A stretch of DNA of 64,000 bases from Chryseobacterium sediminis (GCF_008386505.1 NZ_VUNZ01000002.1:310001-374000), one strand, 5' to 3'; positions 35,393-43,713 are shown, numbered from the stretch's first letter. The notes: generated from the letters alone by a model not told the origin. Program-made: numbers and translations.

Positions 35393-36430
35393 ATGAAAAA
35401 GACAACCATTCTTTCTTTGGACGGAGGCGGAATAAGAGGAATCATCACCTGCATTATTCTACGCTACATAGAAGAACAGCTCCAGTATTATGATAAACCC
35501 ACAGCAAAGCTTGGAGATTATTTTGATCTGGTAGCAGGCAGCAGCACCGGAGGTCTGATTGCCTGTATTATTCTATGTCCCGACGAAGCCCGAAAAGCAA
35601 AATATTCTATTCAGAAAGGATTAGAATTATATGCGGAAAAGGGCGGCGACATCTTCCAGGTTTCCTTTTGGGAAAAACTGGTTAATCCATTCGGATTATT
35701 GAATGAAAAAATTCCACAGGAATCACTTCAAAGGAATTTAAATGACTTTTTTGGAAATTTAGAATTAAAAGAATTAATAAAACCATGTTTAATAACAAGT
35801 TATGATATTGAGAACAGAAGAGCAAAACTTTTCAACTCATGGAAAGCCAATCTCAGCACAGATAATTTCTATGTAAAAGATATTTGCAGGGCGACTTCGG
35901 CGGCTCCAACCTATTTTAGTCCGGTACAGATCAAATCGATGTATGGACAGATTTTCAGCCTTATTGATGGAGGAATGTTTGCCAATAATCCTGCTCTTTG
36001 TGCCTATGCAGAAGCAAGAAAGATTCCTTTTGCAGAAGTTTTAAAAAACCATCAGAAAGCCAACCACCCGAGTGTAAATGATATGATTATTGTTTCTATT
36101 GGAACAGGAATTGAAGCCAGACCTTATCCTTTTAAAAAACTTGAAAAAGCAGGAAAAATTGGCTGGGTAAGCCCGATTATTGATATTTTAATGTCTGCCA
36201 ATGCAGAAACAGTAGATTATCAGCTTGAACAGATGTTTCAGACCCTGGGTTTGAGAAATCAAAAAAACTATTACCGTCTCAATCCTTCACTGAAAAACGC
36301 TTCGCCTGCAATGGATAACGTAAAAAGATCCAATATTGAAAATCTGATACAGGCCGGACTGAGCTATATTGATGACAACAGAGAAATGCTGAACCAAATT
36401 GTTCAGAAACTCATCAAAAATAAAATATAA
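35393..36430 (+). CDS. Patatin-like phospholipase
   Basis: A 345-residue patatin-domain lipid hydrolase. The oxyanion-hole motif is GGGIRG at 11-16, the nucleophile elbow is GSSTG with Ser51, and the catalytic Asp192 is in DGGMFANNP. These three make an intact Ser-Asp dyad. No signal peptide or membrane helix is present, so it acts on the cytoplasmic face of the inner membrane. In CBASS systems related CapV phospholipases destroy the membrane, but there is no cyclic-nucleotide synthase gene here. Expression from promoter C places it with the endolysin, the acidic protein and the WYL regulator. Its membrane attack could admit the endolysin to the wall; this is a hypothesis. Confidence 0.93.
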   Translation: MKKTTILSLDGGGIRGIITCIILRYIEEQLQYYDKPTAKLGDYFDLVAGSSTGGLIACIILCPDEARKAKYSIQKGLELYAEKGGDIFQVSFWEKLVNPFGLLNEKIPQESLQRNLNDFFGNLELKELIKPCLITSYDIENRRAKLFNSWKANLSTDNFYVKDICRATSAAPTYFSPVQIKSMYGQIFSLIDGGMFANNPALCAYAEARKIPFAEVLKNHQKANHPSVNDMIIVSIGTGIEARPYPFKKLEKAGKIGWVSPIIDILMSANAETVDYQLEQMFQTLGLRNQKNYYRLNPSLKNASPAMDNVKRSNIENLIQAGLSYIDDNREMLNQIVQKLIKNKI

Positions 36431-36500
36431 GCTTTGCACCTTATAACTATCCAATATAAGCTTTAAAGATTATATTTTAAATCAGAAAATAATTTTTTAA

Positions 36501-36536
36501 CACGTCAAGTTCTGTCGTTTTGCCCTATTACCTTTG
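36501..36536 (+). promoter_or_regulatory. WYL-regulon promoter D: box and -7 element before the small acidic gene
   Basis: Box CACGTCAAGTTCTGTCGTTT at 36501-36520, 8 bases, then TACCTTTG at 36529-36536. A 12-codon frame starting at 36541 lies directly after the element; the acidic protein frame follows. Confidence 0.85.
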
Positions 36537-36645
36537 GGGCATGAGAAGAGACAAAATAACCCTCCATAAAAACTTTTAAAAGCCTTTGAATTCAACATTC
36601 ACTTATGCTGAACAGACTGAAATATGTTCAAAATCTAACCAAAAC

Positions 36646-36816
36646 ATGAGAATGCCCAACATGGAAACACCAGATCATAAAATAGAAGTACTCTTTGATA
36701 AAAGCCGCTATACCATAGAATGGAGCGATATTGAAAATGCTGAGATGGATTATGAAGACTATCTCAATGATATTGAAAACTTCTTCAGAGAAGATTTTGA
36801 AGAAGATGCTTTTTAG
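36646..36816 (+). CDS. Small acidic protein of the WYL regulon
   Basis: A 56-residue protein if it starts at the ATG at 36646; ATGs at 36652 and 36661, or a TTG at 36586 that would give 76 residues, are alternatives. The C-terminal half is very acidic (DIENAEMDYEDYLNDIENFF, then REDFEEDAF) and has no cysteine. No family is recognised. Strong acidity is a feature of DNA-mimic and inhibitor proteins, but that is a guess. It has its own regulon box (promoter D) and lies between the patatin and the WYL genes, which argues that it is a real and co-regulated gene. Confidence 0.65.
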   Translation: MRMPNMETPDHKIEVLFDKSRYTIEWSDIENAEMDYEDYLNDIENFFREDFEEDAF

Positions 36817-36829
36817 ATAAAAAATAAAA

Positions 36830-36865
36830 CACGACACGTTTTGTCGTATTAACCGCATATATTTG
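36830..36865 (+). promoter_or_regulatory. WYL-regulon promoter E: box and -7 element before the WYL gene
   Basis: Box CACGACACGTTTTGTCGTAT at 36830-36849, 8 bases, then TATATTTG at 36858-36865. The regulator start is at 36919. A box here implies autoregulation. Confidence 0.85.
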
Positions 36866-36918
36866 TCTTATAAAACTTTACCCTGAAACGCAGTTCTGCT
36901 GCAGCATAAAAAAAAGAA

Positions 36919-37839
36919 ATGAAGAAAGATTTTTATCTGACAAGATATGCCTTAATTATTAAAAGATTAGAAAGTTCTCCAGCTACTTATTCTCAGCTGG
37001 AGGACTATCTTTTGAACTCTTTTGAATTTCAGGATGCCGAGATCAAGAGCTATTCTATCCGTACCCTACAGAGAGATATCCGGGAGATTTCCGATCTTTT
37101 TAACCTTTCTATTCACAACAAGAAAAAGGGTGACAACCGATATTATATTGAGAGTCGTCCAATTATGGAAGTGGATGAATACAATCAAAAACTGCTTGAA
37201 TCTTTCCAGGTAAGCAATGCTCTGAATCTGCATCCGGATTTTTCAGATTTTATCTTTTTTGAAAGCCGTAAACCAACCGGCGTAGAACATTTTTATGATC
37301 TGTTCTTCGCCATCCGAAATAAAAGGGTTGTAAGTTTTGAACATTACAATTACAAAAATAAACTGATGACCTCCAGAAAAGTACATCCTTTAGCCTTAAA
37401 AGAATCCAAAGACCGGTGGTATCTTATTGCTATTGATACAAAAGATAAAGCCTTAAAATCTTTCGGGCTTGATAGAATCAACTATCTTGATGTAGCAGAC
37501 AATCAGTTTAGAGAGAAGTACAAATATAATTTCAGAGAGCATTTTAAAAATGCATTCGGAGTTATGAATCTTACGGAACAGAAACCACAGAATATTGTAT
37601 TGAAATGCAGCCGCCATCAGGGAGAATATATCAAAAGCTTCCCTCTGCATCAATCCCAGAAAGAGACCAAAGAAACTCCGGAAGAAATGTATTTTGAGTT
37701 CTTCCTCCATCCTACTTATGACTTTATGCAGGAAATTCTTTCTTATGGAAAAGAAGTTACTGTTCTGGAACCTAAAGGTTTAGTTGATGACATCCGCAAT
37801 CACTTGCAGGAATCTTTGAACCGTTATCTAGAAAACTGA
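36919..37839 (+). CDS. WYL-domain transcriptional regulator
   Basis: A 306-residue regulator with an N-terminal winged helix (about 1-75; YSIRTLQRDIREISDLF contains the recognition helix), a WYL domain (about 125-195, with Trp167-Tyr168-Leu169 in KDRWYLIAID) and a C-terminal WCX domain (about 220-300). Known relatives include PafBC (activators of the mycobacterial DNA-damage response), DriD of Caulobacter and the BrxR/CapW repressors of phage-defence loci; several sense single-stranded DNA or nucleotides. The box at its own promoter and at three neighbouring genes identifies it as the likely regulator of this regulon. Activator or repressor action cannot be settled from sequence alone. Confidence 0.92.
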   Translation: MKKDFYLTRYALIIKRLESSPATYSQLEDYLLNSFEFQDAEIKSYSIRTLQRDIREISDLFNLSIHNKKKGDNRYYIESRPIMEVDEYNQKLLESFQVSNALNLHPDFSDFIFFESRKPTGVEHFYDLFFAIRNKRVVSFEHYNYKNKLMTSRKVHPLALKESKDRWYLIAIDTKDKALKSFGLDRINYLDVADNQFREKYKYNFREHFKNAFGVMNLTEQKPQNIVLKCSRHQGEYIKSFPLHQSQKETKETPEEMYFEFFLHPTYDFMQEILSYGKEVTVLEPKGLVDDIRNHLQESLNRYLEN

Positions 37840-37843
37840 TCAT

Positions 37844-37866
37844 AAAAAATATATTTCATATTTTTT
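37844..37866 (+). terminator. Weak AT-only hairpin after the WYL gene
   Basis: A 9-base-pair AT stem (37844-37852 with 37858-37866) whose 3' arm is itself a T run. It is a possible but weak terminator. Confidence 0.35.
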
Positions 37867-37892
37867 GTTATATTTACATAAATATACCGTTA

Positions 37893-38510
37893 TTGAAAAC
37901 TTTATTTGTTGGCATCAGCTGCTTTATCACCACCTTTTTTCTTGCGCAGCAGAAAGAAGAATTCCGGCTTGTAAAGAGCTATTACAACCAGCACAGAAAT
38001 ATGCTGAATAAAGAGTTCAAAAAAAAGTTTGACGCTGAATCCAATGCTGATAAAAAGGTAGCCATAAAAGGAGACTTTCTCTTTTTCATGAAAAAAATGG
38101 ACAGCATTGAAAACAACGCTTTGATTGGAGCTTTATTGAAAGTCAGAAATCTGGAAGACCTCCAAACCATCAAAAATCCAAAATTAATCCCATCTGAAAA
38201 ATTTTCAGACGCAGAAAAAATTGCAGATTACCCCGGAGGACTTAATTCTTTGAGACAGGAGGTAGCCAATCTGCTATATGTTGATGGAGTCTATTCCTTA
38301 GAAAAAATGATAAAAACAGATGTTGATTTTATTGTGGAAAAGGATGGTACAGTAAGTAATGTTCATGCACAGGGCGATAATTTCACCTTCAACAGGCAGG
38401 CAGAAATTGCATTATATTCCCTGGCAGAAAAGTTTTCTCCCGCAATGATAAAAGGTGATCCTACAACCTACCGTTTTAAACTTCCTTTAACTTTAACGAT
38501 AACTGAATAA
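37893..38510 (+). CDS. Secreted TonB-C-terminal-domain-like protein, TTG start
   Basis: A 205-residue protein that begins with TTG at 37893. I accept this start because MKTLFVGISCFITTFFLAQQ is a good signal peptide and no ATG lies near. The C-terminal 90 residues (VDFIVEKDGTVSNVHAQGDN, then FNRQAEIALYSLAEKFSPA) match the TonB C-terminal domain pattern. There is no uncleaved N-terminal membrane helix or proline-rich linker, so it is not a normal TonB. A -7-like TATATTTA is at 37869-37876. Its stop overlaps the ATG of a paralogue by one base. Confidence 0.82.
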   Translation: MKTLFVGISCFITTFFLAQQKEEFRLVKSYYNQHRNMLNKEFKKKFDAESNADKKVAIKGDFLFFMKKMDSIENNALIGALLKVRNLEDLQTIKNPKLIPSEKFSDAEKIADYPGGLNSLRQEVANLLYVDGVYSLEKMIKTDVDFIVEKDGTVSNVHAQGDNFTFNRQAEIALYSLAEKFSPAMIKGDPTTYRFKLPLTLTITE

Positions 38511-39109
38511 TGAAAAAAGTTTGCAGTGCAATCCTGCTTTTCATCTTCAATTTTTATTTCTCGCAGCAAGTAGAAAGGCTTAAAATTATCAAAGAAAAAT
38601 ATGATGCTGAAATTCAGAATATGGAAAGCAGCTACAAAGATGCCCTTACAAAAGCTTCTTTAAGAAAACGTGCCAAAATAGCCTTAAAAAAAGATAATGA
38701 AATAAGTTCTCTGAAGCTTAAAAGAGATCAGGAATACGAAAAAGAACTGCAAAATATGCAGTCTGCTTATCCTATTTCCGATAGTAATTTAACAGCACCC
38801 AAAGATGAAAGATATATCCTGCCTGAATATCCAGATGGCATGGATGCTTTCAAAAAAGAAATTGCCAATAATTTCAATGCAGAATCACAGGGTATTCAAG
38901 GTAAAGGGACTCTTCAGAGTATTGTAATATTCATTATAGAAAAAGACGGCAGCATTATTACAGCAAAAGGTTTTGGGGAAAATCCAACGTTTAACAGAGA
39001 GGCGGAAATTGCTGTTTTACTTACCCAAAAGAAATGGCAGCCTGCTACAAAAGACGGAATTCCTCAAAGAGCCCGTTTGAGAGTTCCTTTCACATTAAAA
39101 TTTGATTAA
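38510..39109 (+). CDS. Secreted TonB-C-terminal-domain-like protein, paralogue
   Basis: A 199-residue paralogue of the preceding gene, with a signal peptide (MKKVCSAILLFIFNFYFSQQ), a charged helical part (about 20-80, heptad-like; KYDAEIQNMESSYKDAL) and a TonB-C-like domain (FIIEKDGSIITAKGFGENPT, then FNREAEIAVLLTQKKWQPA). Its ATG overlaps the upstream stop by one base, so the two are translationally coupled. Function is unknown; they may be periplasmic scaffold proteins. The tadA gene starts 5 bases downstream. Confidence 0.82.
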   Translation: MKKVCSAILLFIFNFYFSQQVERLKIIKEKYDAEIQNMESSYKDALTKASLRKRAKIALKKDNEISSLKLKRDQEYEKELQNMQSAYPISDSNLTAPKDERYILPEYPDGMDAFKKEIANNFNAESQGIQGKGTLQSIVIFIIEKDGSIITAKGFGENPTFNREAEIAVLLTQKKWQPATKDGIPQRARLRVPFTLKFD

Positions 39110-39114
39110 ACAAA

Positions 39115-39546
39115 ATGTTTACAGACGAATATTACATGAAAATGGCTCTGCAGGAAGCAGAAACGGCCTTAGAAAAAGATGAAGTCCCTATTGGATGTGT
39201 AGTAGTTTCCAACAACAGAATTATTGCAAGGGCCCACAATCTCACTGAGACACTGAATGATGTTACTGCTCATGCAGAAATGCAGGCCATCACCTCAGCT
39301 GCAAATTTCCTTGGAGGAAAGTATTTAAAAGACTGTACATTGTATGTAACCATGGAACCATGTGTGATGTGTTCAGGGGCACTTTCCTGGTCTCAGATCT
39401 CAAAAGTAGTGATTGGTGCGCGGGATGAACAAAGAGGGTTTATCAATAAACACCTTTCTCTCCACCCGAAAACAGAAATTATTACAGGGATCATGGAAGC
39501 CGAATGCTCTTCTATTGTTAAAGATTTTTTTAAAAGTAAAAGATAA
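39115..39546 (+). CDS. tadA: tRNA-specific adenosine deaminase
   Basis: A 143-residue cytidine-deaminase-fold enzyme that converts A34 to inosine in tRNA-Arg. The zinc and catalytic residues are His53 and Glu55 (TAHAEMQAI) and the PCVMC motif at 82-86. The sequence EVPIGCVVVSNNRIIARAHN near the start is typical of TadA. It follows two TonB-C-like genes by 5 bases, so it is the last gene of a three-gene unit, closed by a strong terminator. Confidence 0.95.
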   Translation: MFTDEYYMKMALQEAETALEKDEVPIGCVVVSNNRIIARAHNLTETLNDVTAHAEMQAITSAANFLGGKYLKDCTLYVTMEPCVMCSGALSWSQISKVVIGARDEQRGFINKHLSLHPKTEIITGIMEAECSSIVKDFFKSKR

Positions 39547-39548
39547 AA

Positions 39549-39590
39549 AAAGCCAGAGAACATTTTTAATATTCTCTGGCTTTTATTTTT
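39549..39590. terminator. Strong terminator between tadA and the GNAT gene
   Basis: A 12-base-pair stem (AAAGCCAGAGAA at 39549-39560 and TTCTCTGGCTTT at 39572-39583) has A and T runs on the two sides and serves both convergent genes. Confidence 0.92.
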
Positions 39591-39603
39591 ATAGAAGCTA
39601 GAA

Positions 39604-40131
39604 TCAGTTTTTAAAAATAGAATATCTCACAATATCAAAATATTCTCCGTCTTTCTTTATTTCCTGCTTTAAAACAGCCTCCTGCTCCATTCCTATTTTC
39701 TCCATTATTCTTCCAGATGCCGGATTATGAAAAAAATGGGTAGCAAATATTTTATGGAAACCAAGACCATTAAAACCAAAATCTACGATTGCTCTTGCGG
39801 CTTCTGTTACATATCCTTTATTCCAATAAGACATTCCTATCCAGTATCCCAGCTCTGCTTTATCATCATCCCTGTCATGCAGCCCAATAGCACCTATTAT
39901 ATGCCCTTCTTTATTTCTGATAGCAAAAGTATATCCTGTTTGATTATCAAAAGCTTCTTTCGACATTTTCAGCCAGCCTCTGGCATCATTTTCCACATAT
40001 GGATAAGGAATATTAGAGGTAAGATCAGAAAAAATCCTATGCTGAAGATATTCAACGATGAAAGGAATATCCTTTTCTTCCAGTTGGGAGAGAATAAGTC
40101 TTTCGGTTTCTATGATGGGAAATTTTTCCAT
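39604..40131 (-). CDS. GNAT-family N-acetyltransferase, RimJ/RimL type
   Basis: A 175-residue acetyltransferase. ETERLILSQLEEKDIPFIVE at about 8-27 is the typical RimJ/RimL opening; LGYWIGMSYWNKGYVTEAARAIVDFGF holds the acetyl-CoA-binding loop, and HNPASGRIMEKIGMEQE is the substrate and cofactor end. These enzymes acetylate N-termini of ribosomal proteins or small amines. The exact substrate is unknown. It is a separate gene, convergent with tadA. Confidence 0.88.
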   Translation of the reverse strand: MEKFPIIETERLILSQLEEKDIPFIVEYLQHRIFSDLTSNIPYPYVENDARGWLKMSKEAFDNQTGYTFAIRNKEGHIIGAIGLHDRDDDKAELGYWIGMSYWNKGYVTEAARAIVDFGFNGLGFHKIFATHFFHNPASGRIMEKIGMEQEAVLKQEIKKDGEYFDIVRYSIFKN

Positions 40132-40195
40132 GCTATTAAGGTTAAAGTTGAGAATAAAACTAAGGGTATGACCTGAAGTCAGTCTTAATTTTTCA

Positions 40196-40960
40196 TTATA
40201 AATCTTTCCCCAGGAAATAAAGACCTTTCAATGTATGGAGCCTGTCCATCACATGAATCTTATCCGTAAGGGGCTTATAAACGTGGGAAACACCACCTGT
40301 TGCTACCACAAAACACTCATCATTTACCTCTTCATTGATGCGATTCACAAAACCTTCTACCATTCCAAGGAAGCCATATACCATTCCGCTTTGCATGCAT
40401 GTTACCGTATCCAGGCCCAAAACAGATTTTGGCTTTTTCAGTTCAATGTCCGGAAGCTGTGCCGTCTGGTTGATCAGCGAATTTAAGGAAGTAACAATTC
40501 CCGGAGCAATAATCACTCCCAGAGTTTCTCCTGTTTCTGCCACACAACTGGCTGTAAGAGCGGTTCCGAAATCTATAACAATTTTTTTCCTGTTGGGATA
40601 CAGATTGTGTGCTGCCACAAGATTTGCATAGATATCTGTTCCCATCTGCTTTGACTTTGCCTGAACCTCTGAAGGAGTTGTACGGTCAACAATCACGGGA
40701 GAAACCCCATGAATTTTTTTGATCCCGGAACTCATTACTTTGGTAAGCTGAGGTACTACTGACCCGATAATTACTTTATCAATTTCTGTTGGCTCAATTT
40801 TATAGGTTTGATAAAGCATCAGCATCTGTACATAAAGTTCATCTGCAGTTCTGTAAGGTTTTGTATTGATTACCCACGAAATATCACAATTATCACCATT
40901 GAAAAGACCAAATCTGATATTGCTGTTCCCTACGTTGATTACGATTGAATTCATTGACAT
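40196..40960 (-). CDS. coaX: Type III pantothenate kinase
   Basis: A 254-residue kinase that makes phosphopantothenate, the first step of coenzyme A synthesis. The N-terminal INVGNSNIRFGLF carries the phosphate-binding motif of the acetate/sugar kinase-Hsp70 fold. GTDIYANLVAAH and VIDFGTALTASCVAETG are CoaX blocks, and the C-terminal VATGGVSHVY completes the fold. A second Met at 40954 is an alternative start. The usual partner birA is not visible in the window. Confidence 0.95.
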   Translation of the reverse strand: MSMNSIVINVGNSNIRFGLFNGDNCDISWVINTKPYRTADELYVQMLMLYQTYKIEPTEIDKVIIGSVVPQLTKVMSSGIKKIHGVSPVIVDRTTPSEVQAKSKQMGTDIYANLVAAHNLYPNRKKIVIDFGTALTASCVAETGETLGVIIAPGIVTSLNSLINQTAQLPDIELKKPKSVLGLDTVTCMQSGMVYGFLGMVEGFVNRINEEVNDECFVVATGGVSHVYKPLTDKIHVMDRLHTLKGLYFLGKDL

Positions 40961-41161
40961 ATTTTTCAGAAGAAATTCAAGATTTATAATTGAAATTCCC
41001 GCTTGATTTTGAGGGATTAAATTTAATCATTTTTATAAAAACCCGATCTCAAATCTCTTATAAATTAAGGTTATCTTAAAAATACTTCTCTAAAAAGCTT
41101 TTAAATGCAAAACAAGTCTGTTTAAACAAACCGACATTTATTAAGTCTCTGTTCTTTACAT

Positions 41162-41200
41162 TAAACGGCGCGGAAATTTTATTCCCGCGCCGTTTATATC
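41162..41200. terminator. GC-rich hairpin downstream of the M1 peptidase gene
   Basis: A 12-base-pair stem (TAAACGGCGCGG at 41162-41173 with the complementary arm at 41185-41196), much more GC-rich than the surroundings. The following T tract is short. Confidence 0.75.
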
Positions 41201-41215
41201 ATTATTTTCTATGAA

Positions 41216-43054
41216 TTATTTCACCTCTACAAAATTATTCTCCACATTCACGTCTGCAATTCTCTGACTGAAATCAATTCCCAAAACAGATAACTGAGAT
41301 TTTGTGTAAGGAATAGTAAGAGTATACTCTTTCTGAGTCCAAGGCCAGTAAGGCATTGTTTTAAACTCTCCGTAGATATCTTTCTCTTTCCATGTATGAG
41401 TCATATTCAACGGAATCTGATAAGTCACTACTTTTTTATCCGCTGTCATCACTCCAAAATCTATCGGCATTGGAACCTGACCATTGTTGATTAAAGTAAT
41501 GGTTGTAGATTTTGCATCATATTTTACATCCTTTATTCCGTAATCAATCGTCTTTGTAGTATTGATCCAATAGTTATGGAACCATTTCAGATCCATCCCG
41601 GAAACTTTCTGTGCAATGTGAAGGAAATCTCTGTCTGAAGGATGCTTCATACTCCACTGATCATAATATTGCTTCAAGGTTTCTGCAAGATTCTGCTCTC
41701 CCATAATATATCCAAGCTGTACAAGATATAACTCCCCTTTTACATAGGATGCATACGTGTAAGCTGTACCATTATCATGGTGATCACCAAGCCAGACTGC
41801 CGGCTCTTCAATTCCTTTCTTAATAAAATTTCTGTAAGCATCTATTGTTTTAGCAAATGGGTTCGGCATATCTTCAGGGAATAGCTGATACATGGTATAT
41901 CCTTCTGCATAGCTTGTAAAGCCTTCATCCATCCATGGACGTACAGATTCATTGGTAGCAAGCATTTGCTGATACCATGAGTGAGATCCTTCGTGAGCCA
42001 TTAAGCCCATTAAATCTTTAACGCTTTTAGCTTCCCCTAAAATCATGGTACACATTCCGTATTCCATTCCACCGTCACCTCCCTGAATGAACGCATATGT
42101 AGGATATACATATTTTCCAAAGTGATCATTCATGATCTGGAAATATTTGGTGATATAAGGCTGGGATTCACCCCATGCTTTTGTTTTATCATTTTTCTGA
42201 TATACCAGATAAACTTTTGGCCCTTCCGGAACATTGAAGCTTTCTACAGAATAATCTCTGTCTGCACTCCATGCAAAATCAAGAATATTTTTTGCGGTCC
42301 ATTTCCATGTAACTTTATTATCTTTATCTACTACAAGTAGACTTTTAGTTTCATATCCTTTCACGCCTTTAGGGTTTTCAAGGATACCTCCTGCTCCTAC
42401 TACATAATCTTTATTGATTTTAATTGTAACATCAAAGTCTGAAAATGGAGCATGAAATTCTCTTCCCAAATAATCGAAAGTTGCCCAACCGTCATAATCG
42501 TACTCTGCAATTTTCGGATACCACTGAGTCATCGTCATATCTACCCCTTCTCTGTTGTTTCTTCCGCTTCTTCTGATCTGCTGAGGAATCACAGAGTCCC
42601 AGTCCATTGTAAAAGTAGTTGTAGAATTCGGTTTGATAGGTTCTGCCAGATATACTTTCATAATGGTTTCCTGAACTTCAAATTTCAGGTCTTTTCCATT
42701 TTGTTTAATCCAGTGGATATTCTGAGCCCCTTCCTGATCTTTTGGAATGGAAGCCAGTCTTGAAATACCGTCTTTCTGCAACCTTCCGTCACCATTCTTG
42801 CCTTGGGAAGCCACTCTTTGGTCCATCATAGAATTAGGCTTGAAAGCGTTCCAATATAGATGGAAATACACTACATTCAGCTCATCCGGCGAATTGTTGG
42901 TGTATTCTAAAGTCTGTTTTCCCTGATAGGTAAATTTTTCAGCATTCACATCAATATCCATCTTGTACTTCGCAGCCTGCTGATAATAAGCTCCTTGCTG
43001 AGCCTGAAATTGTGAAATGATAAACGCAAAAATGATTGCAGCCGATTTTCTCAT
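41216..43054 (-). CDS. M1-family metallopeptidase (aminopeptidase N-like), secreted
   Basis: A 612-residue gluzincin. A signal peptide (1-19, ending FQAQ) is followed by the N-terminal beta domain. GGMEYG at 328-333 corresponds to the GAMEN substrate motif, the zinc motif is HEGSH at 354-358, and the third ligand Glu377 lies in MDEGFTSYAEGY. HEGSH replaces the more usual HELAH but keeps the ligands. There is no T9SS domain; location is probably periplasmic. It is a single gene. Confidence 0.93.
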   Translation of the reverse strand: MRKSAAIIFAFIISQFQAQQGAYYQQAAKYKMDIDVNAEKFTYQGKQTLEYTNNSPDELNVVYFHLYWNAFKPNSMMDQRVASQGKNGDGRLQKDGISRLASIPKDQEGAQNIHWIKQNGKDLKFEVQETIMKVYLAEPIKPNSTTTFTMDWDSVIPQQIRRSGRNNREGVDMTMTQWYPKIAEYDYDGWATFDYLGREFHAPFSDFDVTIKINKDYVVGAGGILENPKGVKGYETKSLLVVDKDNKVTWKWTAKNILDFAWSADRDYSVESFNVPEGPKVYLVYQKNDKTKAWGESQPYITKYFQIMNDHFGKYVYPTYAFIQGGDGGMEYGMCTMILGEAKSVKDLMGLMAHEGSHSWYQQMLATNESVRPWMDEGFTSYAEGYTMYQLFPEDMPNPFAKTIDAYRNFIKKGIEEPAVWLGDHHDNGTAYTYASYVKGELYLVQLGYIMGEQNLAETLKQYYDQWSMKHPSDRDFLHIAQKVSGMDLKWFHNYWINTTKTIDYGIKDVKYDAKSTTITLINNGQVPMPIDFGVMTADKKVVTYQIPLNMTHTWKEKDIYGEFKTMPYWPWTQKEYTLTIPYTKSQLSVLGIDFSQRIADVNVENNFVEVK

Positions 43055-43242
43055 TTAAAATTTTATTTTTTTTAAAGGTAGGTAATTTAAACAAGACCCT
43101 CAAATAGGAGTTATTTTGAGATTTTATTTTGTTTAATATGGTTTTAGATAAGTTTTCATCTGGTTTGTTAAATTTTCTTTGAGCTTTATTTGCTATGATC
43201 CTTGTCAAGGTGGAGTCCTTTGGGAATATCTCTGCAAATAGC

Positions 43243-43713
43243 TTATTCGTTTTTCAAAAGTTTCTTCATTAAAGTAATCTGTCCCAGATGATAATAGCTA
43301 TGCTCAATCATACCATCGATATTTCTTCGGTAAGTGCCGTATTTTTCGTCAACAAATACCTCATCAAGTTTAGATTCAGGCATCTGTTCCAGGAATACTG
43401 CGAATTTTTCGGAGTCCATCCATAGTTTATTTAGCAATTCTTCCCATTGTTCCTGAGACTCTATAGGAGGAAGATCAAAACTGAATTTATCTTTGATCTC
43501 GAGATCACCCCCTTCAAAAACATTAACAATCCCAGCAATATAATAATCAATGTGAAAAGTGAGCATGGCAATGGTATTTAAAGAATCAATCTTCTTCACT
43601 GCCTGTTCCCAGGTAACGTCTGAAAGCTGGTCTTTAAAATTGGTATTGGCGATCCACAGACCATCAAGTAGAACTTCTCTGAATCTTTTCGCAAGTTGTG
43701 AAACTGAGCTCAT
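43243..43713 (-). CDS. DinB-like four-helix protein (DUF1572 type)
   Basis: A 156-residue protein of the DinB/YfiT four-helix group. MLTFHIDYYIAGIVNVFEGG at about 52-71 supplies the first metal-ligand His. The later region RRNIDGMIEHSYYHLGQITLMKKLL supplies the other histidines, EHSYYHLGQ being the family hallmark. Members bind a divalent metal and include thiol-dependent transferases, but most have no known substrate. The name comes from a Bacillus SOS gene and does not by itself show damage control here. A -7-like TATCTTTA lies on the minus strand at 43734-43741. Confidence 0.85.
   Translation of the reverse strand: MSSVSQLAKRFREVLLDGLWIANTNFKDQLSDVTWEQAVKKIDSLNTIAMLTFHIDYYIAGIVNVFEGGDLEIKDKFSFDLPPIESQEQWEELLNKLWMDSEKFAVFLEQMPESKLDEVFVDEKYGTYRRNIDGMIEHSYYHLGQITLMKKLLKNE

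Noticed and set aside
35393-36430. CBASS phage-defence operon based on the patatin gene
   Set aside because: No cyclic-nucleotide synthase (CD-NTase), E1/E2 or HORMA/TRIP13-like gene lies nearby; the gene set and shared box point to a different system.
36426-36464. Direct repeat TATAAGCTTT (36426-36435 and 36455-36464) after patatin
   Set aside because: Only 10 bases and AT-rich; no sign of an attachment site or element boundary.
33090-37839. Prophage or phage remnant
   Set aside because: The M15 peptidase is endolysin-like, but no integrase, capsid, tail, terminase or attachment repeat is present and base composition does not shift.
43243-43713. DinB-like gene as a further damage-regulon member
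   Set aside because: No box is present before it; the family name alone does not show damage control.
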